The translations under genes and the position numbers were made by a program. This document shows, one piece after another, positions 40,428 to 49,600 of a stretch of 64,000 nucleotides of DNA. The stretch's first letter is position 1; each line of letters opens with the position of its first letter. The stretch is from Palsa-965 sp044448685 (GTDB taxonomy: Bacteria > Bacteroidota > Bacteroidia > Palsa-965): the NCBI GenBank assembly GCA_044448685.1, contig JBIOHC010000002.1:62001-126000 (forward strand), in the 5' to 3' direction. The notes under the pieces were generated by a model. The model saw only the letters and a list, made by a program, of their open reading frames with translations. It was not told the origin of the DNA and made no database searches.

Positions 40428-42914
40428 ATGAAAAAATATTTCTATTTCCTTTTATTCCTATTTATAGGGTTTCACCCGCCTGCATGGGCAAAGCCTTCTG
40501 AACATCCGCTCAAAACAACCCTCAGCGGAAAAGTCCTTGACAAACAAACCAAAGCACCTGTAATAGGTGCTACAATTTATATCGCCGAACTCCGTACAGG
40601 AGCTATTTCGGGAGCGGATGGAAGCTATACCATCAATGACCTCCCGGCTATCAAGGTTTTTATACAGGTCAAATACCTGGGTTATAAAACCATTGCTGAA
40701 TATATTGATTTGAATACTATAACGAAGCATGACTTTGAAATGGAGACATCCATACGTGAAGTGGAAGCTGTAGTGATCACAGGCATGTCAAAAAATACAG
40801 AAATCAAACGCAGTCCTATTCCTATCATCGTAGTGGATCATCAGTTTCTGGAACAGAACCTGAACACCAATATCATTGACGGTATCAGCAGGGTTCCGGG
40901 GGTCAATGCAGTAACGACTGGTCCGAATGTTTCCAAACCCTTCATACGAGGACTGGGTTATAACCGTGTGCTTACCCTCTTTGAAGGAATGCGTCAGGAA
41001 GGGCAGCAATGGGGTGATGAACATGGAATAGAAGTGGATGAGTATGGAATAGACCGGATAGAAATTATCAAGGGCCCGGCAAGTTTAACCTATGGATCTG
41101 ATGCCATGGCAGGTGTTGTAAATCTCCTGGCTCCCAATACAGTTGCACCGGGAAGCATACGCGGAGATTTTCTGAATAATTACCAAAGCAATAATGGTAT
41201 GCTGGGCAACTCACTCATGATGGAAGGCAACCAGCAGGGTTTTGTATGGAGGGCCCGTGTATCGCACAAAATGGCAACCAACTATCAGAATCCGGTTGAT
41301 GGCCGCGTATATGGAACTGCTTTCCGTGAAACCGACGCAAGCGCTTCTGTAGGCTTAAACAAGCAGTGGGGTTATTCTCATCTGGGTTTCACCCTGTATG
41401 ATGATTTGCAGGAAATTCCCGATGGAAGCCGGGATTCCGTTTCCCGTAAATTCACCAGACAAATCAATGAAGCCGATACCTTCCGCCCTGTCGTCTCCAA
41501 TTCCGATCTGAATTCTTATAACATCACCGTGCTTCCTCAGCATGTACAGCATTACAGGGTTTATCTGAACAACAGCTTTATCCTCGGCAAGGGAAAACTG
41601 GATGTTAATCTGGGCTATCAGCAAAGTATACGGAGGGAATTCAGTCACCCGGAAGCAGCAGACACTCCCGGCTTATACCTCTTCCTTCAAACGTATACCT
41701 ATGATTTCAAATACCATCTGCCGGAATGGAAGGGTATTGAAAGTTCGATTGGAATGAATGGCATGTATCAGGTTAATACCAATAAGGGTACTGAATTTAT
41801 CATACCCGATTACAATCAGTTTGATATTGGTCCCTTTCTGTTTGCCAAAAAGACATTTGGTAAACTGGATCTGAGCGGTGGACTGCGTTATGATAACCGT
41901 TTCTTTTCCAATTCTGCCATGTATGTAAAACCCGATCCTGCCACGGGTTTTGATATGCAGGCTACGCCACCGGATACCGCTCATGCAGCTCATCCGTTTG
42001 CAAATTATACCCATACATTCAGCGGGGTTTCAGGCAGTGCAGGAGCAACTTATATCTTCTCCGATCATTTATATGTAAAAGCCAATGTAGCAAGAGGGTT
42101 CAGAGCTCCCAATATTTCTGAAATTTCGGCTAACGGGGTACATCCCGGTACAAATATTTATCAGATCGGGAATCCGGACTTCAAACCTGAATTCAGCTTA
42201 CAGGAAGATATTGGGATTTTCTTGAGTATGAATCACGTTTCTGCCAGCGTGGAACTGTTCAATAACACTATCAGCAATTATATTTTCGATCAGAAGCTCC
42301 AGGGGAAAAACGGAAAGGATTCCATTATTGTTTCAGGCAACCAGACTTTTCAGTTTGAAGCTGTGAATGCACAGTTGTATGGAGGAGAGGTAAGTCTCGA
42401 TATACATCCCCACCCCCTCGACTGGCTGCATTTTGAAAATGCACTTTCTGTCATCTATGCCCTGAATAAAGGCGGGAACGGCCTACAGGTTCCTGACGGT
42501 GCTCAGTACCTGCCTTTTATTCCACCTCTTCATACCCGTTCAGAGTTATTGGCCGAAGTGCATAAAAAATTCAAACACTTTTCTTCCACTTATATTAAGG
42601 CCGGTGTGGAATATTACGCTGCCCAAAACAGAGTTTTTTCTGCTTACGGCACAGAAACCCCTACACCGGGATATACTTTGCTGAGCGCAGGTATAGGAAC
42701 GAGTATAACAAATGCAAAAGGAACTACCCTGTTCCGTATTTCCCTGCAGGGTACCAACCTGGGTGATGTAGCTTACCAAAGCCATCTGAGCAGGCTTAAA
42801 TATTTTGAACCTTATCCGAACAACACCGGCGGTCATTCCGGCATATATAATATGGGAAGAAATATCAGTCTGAAGCTGGTCATTCCGTTTGATGTGCAGA
42901 AGCCAAAGGGCTGA
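40428..42914 (+). CDS. TonB-dependent receptor with carboxypeptidase-D-like front domain
   Basis: I use ATG 40428 (MKKYFYFLLFLFIGFHPPAW, signal peptide), giving 828 residues. Residues about 30-105 form a CarboxypepD_reg-like domain (LSGKVLDKQTKAPVIGATIY, GADGSYTINDLP). A plug domain follows (VEAVVITGMSKNTEIKRSPI; GISRVPGVNAVTTGPNV; RGLGYNRVLTLFEGMRQEGQ; DRIEIIKGPASLTYGSDAMA). The rest is a 22-strand-type barrel ending NISLKLVIPFDVQ. It imports a ligand across the outer membrane with energy from TonB. No SusD partner is adjacent, which argues against a glycan system; the locus suggests a metal complex. The two TonB-C-like genes at 14433-15345 could be partners, but this is speculative. Confidence 0.9.
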   Translation: MKKYFYFLLFLFIGFHPPAWAKPSEHPLKTTLSGKVLDKQTKAPVIGATIYIAELRTGAISGADGSYTINDLPAIKVFIQVKYLGYKTIAEYIDLNTITKHDFEMETSIREVEAVVITGMSKNTEIKRSPIPIIVVDHQFLEQNLNTNIIDGISRVPGVNAVTTGPNVSKPFIRGLGYNRVLTLFEGMRQEGQQWGDEHGIEVDEYGIDRIEIIKGPASLTYGSDAMAGVVNLLAPNTVAPGSIRGDFLNNYQSNNGMLGNSLMMEGNQQGFVWRARVSHKMATNYQNPVDGRVYGTAFRETDASASVGLNKQWGYSHLGFTLYDDLQEIPDGSRDSVSRKFTRQINEADTFRPVVSNSDLNSYNITVLPQHVQHYRVYLNNSFILGKGKLDVNLGYQQSIRREFSHPEAADTPGLYLFLQTYTYDFKYHLPEWKGIESSIGMNGMYQVNTNKGTEFIIPDYNQFDIGPFLFAKKTFGKLDLSGGLRYDNRFFSNSAMYVKPDPATGFDMQATPPDTAHAAHPFANYTHTFSGVSGSAGATYIFSDHLYVKANVARGFRAPNISEISANGVHPGTNIYQIGNPDFKPEFSLQEDIGIFLSMNHVSASVELFNNTISNYIFDQKLQGKNGKDSIIVSGNQTFQFEAVNAQLYGGEVSLDIHPHPLDWLHFENALSVIYALNKGGNGLQVPDGAQYLPFIPPLHTRSELLAEVHKKFKHFSSTYIKAGVEYYAAQNRVFSAYGTETPTPGYTLLSAGIGTSITNAKGTTLFRISLQGTNLGDVAYQSHLSRLKYFEPYPNNTGGHSGIYNMGRNISLKLVIPFDVQKPKG

Positions 42915-42984
42915 ACACAAGTCTGATGTATTTCGTAACTTTGGCAATACGGAAGAATATTTCTTTCGTATTGCCTTTTCAACC

Positions 42985-44448
42985 ATGAATACAAGGCGCA
43001 TTTTACTTTTTTCTTCCCTTATCCTGCTGGCTTTTTTAACAGCTACCTGCAGGCATGACGATCCTGTTGTGGAAACCACCGGATTTCCAAATCAGGTAGG
43101 GAAGATTATAATGACCCGCTGCGCCATTACCGGTTGCCACAATTCTGTCAGTGCTCCGAATGCGGCAGGGCTTGATATGACCACCTGGAACAGTATGTTT
43201 ATGGGTGACAGGAGCGGAAATTCTGTAACCATCCCTTTCAGCCACCGTTTCAGCACCACCTTTATTTTTACGAATACCTATCCCGACCTTGGAGCTAGTC
43301 ACCCTCCCACCCCTATGCCATTCAACAGTGCAAAGCTTACGCATGATGAGGAAGTGACGATCAAATCCTGGATTAATGAAGGAGCACCTGACCGGAACGG
43401 CATGATCAAATTTGCAGATAATGCCAACCGCAAAAAAGTGTATGTGCTGAATGCAGGCTGTGATGTGGTTACCGTGTTTGATGAAGGCACCGGTTTACCC
43501 ATGCGCTATGTATTGGTAGGAACTGGCAGTCCCCTTGACGGTCCCCATGAAATAGAAGTTTCACCCGATGGCAGGTTCTGGTGCGTTGTGTTTCTTCAAT
43601 ATCCGTACATGCAATTTTTTAATTGTTCGGATGATAGCTATGCCGGACAGGCTTACCTGGGTTATGATTCGTATACTGCCATCAGTTTTACACCCGATTC
43701 CCGAAAAGTGTTTACCGTGGGTATAGATAAAGGAAAGATTGATGAAATTGATGTGAACACCTTCACAACTATGGACACCCTTCAATGTGCTGCAAACATC
43801 GGTCTGCATGGAATGTCCCTGAACCCTTCCGGAAATGCTTTATATGTAACCCTGCAGAATAATGGAAATACGCTTTGTAAATTCTATCCTTCTGCCGACA
43901 GTCTGGGGCATTATATTTCCATTCCTGTAGACGGAACGAAGAACGGAACCTCCAATCCATACACAGAGCCACATGATATCGCTTTTTCAGGCAACAGATA
44001 TTATGTCACGCTTCAGCATTCCAACCAGGTGGCGGTGATGGATGCTGTGAAAGATACACTTATCACCCTTATACCTGTAGGCGTTAAGCCTCAGGATATG
44101 GCAGTTTCTTCATACCGCAATCTTCTTTTTGTGAGCTGTATTGATGACACCCTTACATTTCCAGGGAAGAGGGGCTCTGTGTACGTCATTGATATGAATA
44201 CCAATTCGGTAAAAGCAACAGTGGATGTGGGATGGCAGCCATACGGTGTTGCAGTGGATGAAGACAGGGGTCTTGTATATGTTGTGAATACAAATGTATC
44301 ACCAACCGGGCCGGCTCCACATCACAATACAGATTGCGGGGGACGAAACGGATTTGTAACTTTTATTGATCTCAATACACTCAGGCTTATTCCCGGCAAG
44401 AAAGTGGAGCTGGCTGCCTTCCCCCGTTCTATTGCAAAGCGGAATTGA
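42985..44448 (+). CDS. Lipoprotein beta-propeller with a C-x4-C-H cytochrome-like motif
   Basis: From ATG 42985 (487 residues) there is a lipobox with Cys22 (LTATC), then a small helical domain (about 35-135) with RCAITGCHN (Cys46, Cys51, His52; C-x4-C-H rather than C-x2-C-H) and PPTPMPFNSAKLTHDEEVTI, where Met is placed as in a c-type cytochrome distal ligand. The remaining 340 residues form a YVTN-type beta-propeller (KVYVLNAGCDVVTVFD; YVTLQNNGNTLCKFYP; RGLVYVVNTNVSPTG). C-x4-C-H haem sites exist in a few bacterial cytochromes, so haem binding is plausible but unproven. It follows the receptor by 70 bases and is 1 base from the DCC gene. Confidence 0.8.
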   Translation: MNTRRILLFSSLILLAFLTATCRHDDPVVETTGFPNQVGKIIMTRCAITGCHNSVSAPNAAGLDMTTWNSMFMGDRSGNSVTIPFSHRFSTTFIFTNTYPDLGASHPPTPMPFNSAKLTHDEEVTIKSWINEGAPDRNGMIKFADNANRKKVYVLNAGCDVVTVFDEGTGLPMRYVLVGTGSPLDGPHEIEVSPDGRFWCVVFLQYPYMQFFNCSDDSYAGQAYLGYDSYTAISFTPDSRKVFTVGIDKGKIDEIDVNTFTTMDTLQCAANIGLHGMSLNPSGNALYVTLQNNGNTLCKFYPSADSLGHYISIPVDGTKNGTSNPYTEPHDIAFSGNRYYVTLQHSNQVAVMDAVKDTLITLIPVGVKPQDMAVSSYRNLLFVSCIDDTLTFPGKRGSVYVIDMNTNSVKATVDVGWQPYGVAVDEDRGLVYVVNTNVSPTGPAPHHNTDCGGRNGFVTFIDLNTLRLIPGKKVELAAFPRSIAKRN

Positions 44449-44449
44449 A

Positions 44450-44854
44450 ATGAAAACCGATAAAGTAATCCTGCTTTTTGACGGATACTGTAACCTCTGC
44501 AATTCCAGTGTTAACTTTATTATTCCAAGGGATAAAAAAGGCAGGTTTCGTTTTGCAGCACTTCAATCTGAAACAGGGAAAGCGCTGCTGAAACAGTACA
44601 CTATAGAACCTCAAAGATCAGATTCAATGGTGATAATAGAAGACGGAAAGGCCTATCTGCGTTCTTCTGCTGCATTAAGGATTGCCGCCAATATGAGTTT
44701 TGGCTGGAAATTATTTCTCGTATTTTATATCGTCCCGCCATTTGTGCGGAATGCCGTATACAGCTTGATTGCGACGAATCGTTACCGCTGGTTCGGAAAA
44801 CGGGAGTCCTGTCGTATGCCGGACGAAAAGGATAAAGTCAGATTCCTGAGCTGA
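44450..44854 (+). CDS. DCC-family thiol-disulfide oxidoreductase (DUF393)
   Basis: The 134-residue protein has the DCC signature LLFDGYCNLCNSSVNFI with Cys14 and Cys17 (D-G-x-C-x2-C), and the family's second half, EDGKAYLRSSAALRIAANM, followed by the FLVFYIVPPFVRNAVYSLIA helix pair and YRWFGKRESCRMP. The start is ATG 44450, 1 base after the propeller stop codon, so the two are translationally linked. DCC proteins are predicted thiol oxidoreductases; in this operon it may reduce a Cys ligand or haem attachment site, though it lacks an obvious signal peptide and is probably cytoplasmic or membrane-associated. Confidence 0.88.
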   Translation: MKTDKVILLFDGYCNLCNSSVNFIIPRDKKGRFRFAALQSETGKALLKQYTIEPQRSDSMVIIEDGKAYLRSSAALRIAANMSFGWKLFLVFYIVPPFVRNAVYSLIATNRYRWFGKRESCRMPDEKDKVRFLS

Positions 44855-45313
44855 TCAGCTTTTCTTTTTCTTCTTTCTTGCAACCGGAAGCCAGAGTGTC
44901 ATTGTTTTTTTTCCGCAGTCAATGACAGCTCTGTGTTTTTTCAGGATATCCCCGCCCAGAACACCGTCAATCGGATGCAAATTCATACCGGCATAGGAAA
45001 TATTGACATGACTCAGATCCAGAATCATTGCCGGATAACTTCGTATTGTCAGCATCCCGAGTTCCAGCTTATCAATCAGTGTTGCCATTGTTTCCATGGA
45101 GTTCGTACCCAGCCCAGTACTCAGCTTGTTATAGGATGTCAGCTCTCCTTCTTTCAGGAATGCGGCAATGCGGGATTTATCGAAAACAGTATTGGAAGCT
45201 CCTGTATCAATCAGCATCCTTGCCTGTTTACCGTTAATCTTTATCCTGAAAACAAAATGGTATCCCAGATCATTCAACCGTAACAGACGTATTGGCACTG
45301 TAGTTTTTTTCAT
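44855..45313 (-). CDS. Retropepsin-like aspartic protease family protein
   Basis: The 152-residue protein has a single D-T-G-A-S motif (RMLIDTGASNTVFDKSRI, about 32-49), then a second half with a flap-like strand, ILDLSHVNISYAGMNLHPID and GVLGGDILKKHRAVIDCGKK, the typical GVLGGDIL of bacterial retropepsin-like proteases that work as dimers. It is soluble, with no signal peptide, and ends in a run of Lys (VARKKKKKS). Its stop codon abuts the DCC gene in convergent orientation (44854/44855). A 12-bp perfect palindrome ATGAGTACTCAT at 45363-45374 lies upstream. Confidence 0.82.
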   Translation of the reverse strand: MKKTTVPIRLLRLNDLGYHFVFRIKINGKQARMLIDTGASNTVFDKSRIAAFLKEGELTSYNKLSTGLGTNSMETMATLIDKLELGMLTIRSYPAMILDLSHVNISYAGMNLHPIDGVLGGDILKKHRAVIDCGKKTMTLWLPVARKKKKKS

Positions 45314-45381
45314 GGCACTGTTCTGTCAAATGAATTACGAAAGTACTAATCCTGTTTCACAAATGAGTACTCATAAAAAGA

Positions 45382-45412
45382 AAATCCGTCCCGGCTAAGC
45401 CTGGACGGATTT
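45382..45412 (-). terminator. Intrinsic terminator of mdh
   Basis: AAATCCGTCC (45382-45391) pairs with GGACGGATTT (45403-45412). On the minus strand it lies 17 bases after the mdh stop and is followed by TTTCTTTTT. Confidence 0.85.
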
Positions 45413-45429
45413 CATGTAAAGAAAAATCA

Positions 45430-46371
45430 TTATTTAACTGCCATATTCATATTATCCAATACCGTCATCACTTCCTTGACGGCTTTGGCAGAAGAATCAA
45501 GCATGGCTTTCTCTTCTTTGTTAAGTTTAAGTTCTATGATTTCCTCTATACCATTCTTACCCAGTTTTACAGGAACCCCCAGATAAATATCTTTCATGCC
45601 ATATTCACCTTTCAGTAATGCACAAACCGGGAAGATACGTTTCTGATCACGAACAATGGCTTCAACCATTTGTGCAGCTGCAGCACCGGGAGCATACCAG
45701 GCCGATGTACCCAGCAGATTAACAATTTCACCTCCGCCCTTCTTGGTGCGGTCAATGATTGCATCCAGCTTATCCTTTTCAATCAGTTCAGTTACAGGAA
45801 TGCCTCCTACAGTAGTATACCTCGGCAGCGGAACCATGGTATCTCCATGCCCGCCCATCAATACAGCCTGTATGTCTTTTGGAGAACAGTTCAGTGCTTC
45901 GGCCAGGAATGCACGGTAACGGGCTGTATCCAGAATACCGGCCATACCGAATACGCGACGGGAATCAATTTTAGCCGTCAGGTATGCGCAATATGTCATG
46001 ACATCCAGGGGGTTGGAAACAATAATGATGATTGCTTTAGGCGAATACTTGATGATATTCTCGGTAACGCTTTTCACGATTCCGGCATTGGTTGAAATCA
46101 AATCATCACGGCTCATTCCCGGTTTGCGTGGCAGACCGGAAGTGATCACAACAACATCCGAATTGGCCGTTTTCGAATAGTCATTCGTTGAGCCGATCGT
46201 TCTTGTATCATACATATTAATAGGTGCCGTTTGCCAGATATCCAAAGCCTTTCCTTCGGCAAAATTTTCCTTGATATCAACGAGCACAAGCTCATTGGCT
46301 AATTCCTTGTGAGCAATTACGTCGGCACACGTAGCTCCGACATTACCAGCTCCTACAACAGTAACTTTCAT
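45430..46371 (-). CDS. mdh: Malate dehydrogenase (LDH-like type)
   Basis: The 313-residue enzyme oxidises malate to oxaloacetate with NAD. The Rossmann motif is VGAGNVGATCADVIA (about 5-19), the substrate/loop motif is MSRDDLISTNAGIVK, and the catalytic His sits in GGHGDTMVPLPRYTTVGG. NPLDVMTY and LDTARYRAFLAEAL are typical of the LDH-like MDH group, as in other Bacteroidota. It is monocistronic with its own terminator. Upstream, TACCTTAG (one mismatch to TAnnTTTG) lies within 40 bases of the ATG. Confidence 0.97.
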   Translation of the reverse strand: MKVTVVGAGNVGATCADVIAHKELANELVLVDIKENFAEGKALDIWQTAPINMYDTRTIGSTNDYSKTANSDVVVITSGLPRKPGMSRDDLISTNAGIVKSVTENIIKYSPKAIIIIVSNPLDVMTYCAYLTAKIDSRRVFGMAGILDTARYRAFLAEALNCSPKDIQAVLMGGHGDTMVPLPRYTTVGGIPVTELIEKDKLDAIIDRTKKGGGEIVNLLGTSAWYAPGAAAAQMVEAIVRDQKRIFPVCALLKGEYGMKDIYLGVPVKLGKNGIEEIIELKLNKEEKAMLDSSAKAVKEVMTVLDNMNMAVK

Positions 46372-46673
46372 AGTAAAGAGTTTTTGATTATTAATTGATG
46401 AAGCTAAGGTAGAAAAGAATAATTGACCCTGTTCAGATTGATAATTTTTAAATCTTCATTTCTTTAGTATTACCTGTTAATCATCACTTTCCGATTGCTT
46501 TGCCTAAATCAGTTAAAAAAGACGTAAAAAATCATCCTCACATCCTGATATTATCCTGATTGGTCGACATATTATCTTGTTTAGTCGAATACAAGGCAGG
46601 TATCTTGATGGAATCAGATTCTTTTCGGAAATTTAATATCATATAGCCCAACATTATAATATCTATTCTTGCC
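46372..46673. other. 302-base divergent intergenic region
   Basis: This region between mdh and the PKD/SprB gene holds no ORF of note. It contains TTGGTCGACATATTATC and TTTAGTCGAATA, an imperfect direct repeat of (T/G)GTCGA-CATAT at about 46560-46590, that could be an operator. Several A/T-rich stretches could hold promoters for both neighbours; I see no perfect TAnnTTTG. Confidence 0.4.
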
Positions 46674-49600
46674 TTGAAGAAGAAGAACTACACACACCTG
46701 TATAGAGTACTGTCTTGTACCCTCCTGTTATTTACTATTCATTTTCAGGCTGAGGCTCAGACGGGATGCCCGGCTGTAGTTGCAGCCGGGGCCACAACAG
46801 TATGTCCGGGTAACTGTACAACACTTAGCGCTACAGTCCAGGCCACACTCGGAACAACGAATTATACCGTTGCGGCCATTCCTTATGCTCCCTTCTCCTA
46901 TACTGCCGGGACAGCGGTCATTGTCGGTATGGACGATATCTTTTCCGGAGTTATCAGCCTGCCCTTTAACTTTTGCTATTTCGGAACCTCTTACAATCAA
47001 TGTGTAATCGGTGCCAATGGGGATCTCACTTTTGATCTTACCCAGGCCGGAGCTTATGATCCATGGTCACAATCAAGCGGTCCTGCTCCTAACTCTGCAT
47101 ACCCTACGAATATAATGAGTCCCTTCCATGATATTGATCCTGCCCTTGGTGGTACAATCACATGGGCTTTGTATGGAACAGCTCCCTGCCGGCAACTTGT
47201 AATTTCTTATAATCAGGTGCCGATGTTCAGTTGCACAACCGAAATAGCCACTCAACAGATTGTACTGAACGAAACCACCAATTATATTGATGTGTTTATA
47301 GAGAACAAACCCCTTTGTGCAACCTGGAACAATGGTGCAGCCATACTCGGTATTCAGAATACGACTTATACCACTGCCATCACTGTTCCCGGACGTAATG
47401 GTACCCAGTGGAGCGCAACCAACGAAGGCTGGAGATTTTCTCCTTCCGGAGCTCCCAGCTATACACTTACCTGGTTTAACGGTGCAACCAACCTGGGCAG
47501 CACTCCGACTGTAAGTGTTTGCCCAACTGCTACTACTACTTACACCGCCCAGCTTGTAAATACAAACTGTGACGGAACCAATATCACGCTTAACAGTATG
47601 GTAACTGTTACTGTCGGAGGTGCTCCGGTAACTGTTGTCCCTGCCAATCCTAGTATTTGTCCAGGTGGCAGTGTAAACCTTACTGCATCAGGTGCAACAA
47701 CCTATAGCTGGAGCCCTGCAACCGGTCTGAATACAACAACAGGATCGACTGTTACGGCAAGCCCTACGGTGAATACCACCTATACGGTAACAGGTACAAG
47801 TACGGGTTGTAATGGTGTTGCAACTGTCACTGTTACACTGGGCGGCGGACCGGCCCTCACCCCCACGCAAACTAATGTGTTGTGTAATGGAGGAAGTACC
47901 GGAGCGGCCAGTGTAACTGCAACAGGAGGACCTTATACCTACTCGTGGAATCCGGGAGGAGCCACCACTTCCGGTATTACAGGAATCCCGGCAGGTAATT
48001 ACACTGTTACTGTCAGCACCGCAACCGGCTGTACCTCTACTCAAGTATTTAATATTACCGAACCACCCGCACTGACTCTTTCTGTTGCCGGTATTGCAGC
48101 AGCTTGTAATGGAGTTTGTAACGGACAGCTGATCTGTATTCCTTCGGGCGGTACCTCTCCATACAATTTTACCTGGAGCACAGGGTGTTCAACGCCGAGC
48201 TGTAATAATATTTGTGCCGGGGCTTACAGCCTCACTGTTCACGATGCTAACGGTTGCGCTGCCACCGGTACTGCTACCGTAACTCAGCCTGCACCACTGA
48301 CTGTAAATTTATTTCCCTTTCCTTCTCATTGCGGAGCGGCAGATGGAAAGGATTCAGCCGTGGTAAGCGGTGGAACGGTCAATTATACGTATTCCTGGAC
48401 TCCCGGAGGCAATACCGCTGCCGTCGACAATAATCTTGCACCCGGAAACTACACATTAACTGTTACAGATTCCAAAGGCTGTAACGTACAGGGCACTTCA
48501 ACTATCAACAATTCTTCGGGCGTTACTGCTTCCATTTCTGCTTCCACCAATGTAACCTGTTACAACGGCTCCAACGGATCGGCAACTGCGCTTGCAGGTG
48601 GCGGTACAGCACCTTATAACTATTCCTGGTCACCGATAACCTGCTCCACAGCAACGGCATCCAATCTTCCTACGGGATCCTATACCTGTCATATCACGGA
48701 TGCTATAGGATGCACTGCCCAAACCATTGTAGTGATTACACAACCCAGCCAGGTGGTGGTTACACCGGTTGTTCCTGCTGTTATCTGTATAACCCAGAGT
48801 GCTCCGCTTACTGCTACGGCCGTTGGCGGGGGAGGTATCTATACCTATTCATGGACACTGTCGGGAACAGGTGTAACGTCTCCTGTATCGCCGGTGGTTA
48901 CCACTACCTATACGGTTATCTGTACAGATCAGAATGGATGTGTTTCGGCTCCTGCCACGGTGGTTGTCACAGTGAATCCTCCTTTATCACTAAGCGCAAT
49001 GCCGAATGTATCCGTTTGCCCCGGTGTCAATTCAACGCTTTCAGCCCTGGCAAGTGGTGGAAATGGTAATTATGCTTATGCATGGACACCTGCGGCAGGT
49101 CTTTCTTCTACAAACATTTCCAACCCGGTAGCCACTCCGGCAGCGACTACGGTATATACAGTTACTGTTTCAGACAACTGCGGAACCCCACCAGTAACAG
49201 GAACGGTAACGGTTACTGTTTATGCTCCTCCGGTGATTTCCTTCACTGCAAATGATACAACAGGCTGTGCTCCCCTTTGTGTCAAATTCACTGCTGTTTC
49301 AAACCCGGCATGTCAGAGTGCGGCATGGCAGTATGGAGACGGACTGACAGGAACAGGATGCGGAACAGTGAATCATTGTTATCCCAATGCTGGAACTTTC
49401 GATGTTACCCTGAAGGTTACGGATATTAATTCCTGTGTTTCAACTGTTACAAAACCAGGATACATCAATGTTTATCCTGTACCGCATGCGGCCTTTACGG
49501 CTAACCCGGCAAGGGTTACCATCTTAAGCCCTATTGTTTATTTTACCGATGCAAGTACAGGAGCCAATACATGGAACTGGAACTTCGGTGATTTTTCCGG

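Noticed and set aside
45363..45374. Perfect palindrome ATGAGTACTCAT as an operator for the retropepsin gene
   Set aside because: A 12-base palindrome occurs by chance at this frequency in 64 kb, and there is no second copy or matched regulator.
47688..48044. Minus-strand Cys/Ser-rich ORF inside the PKD gene
   Set aside because: It is a shadow of the Thr/Gly-rich coding strand; no signal or promoter.
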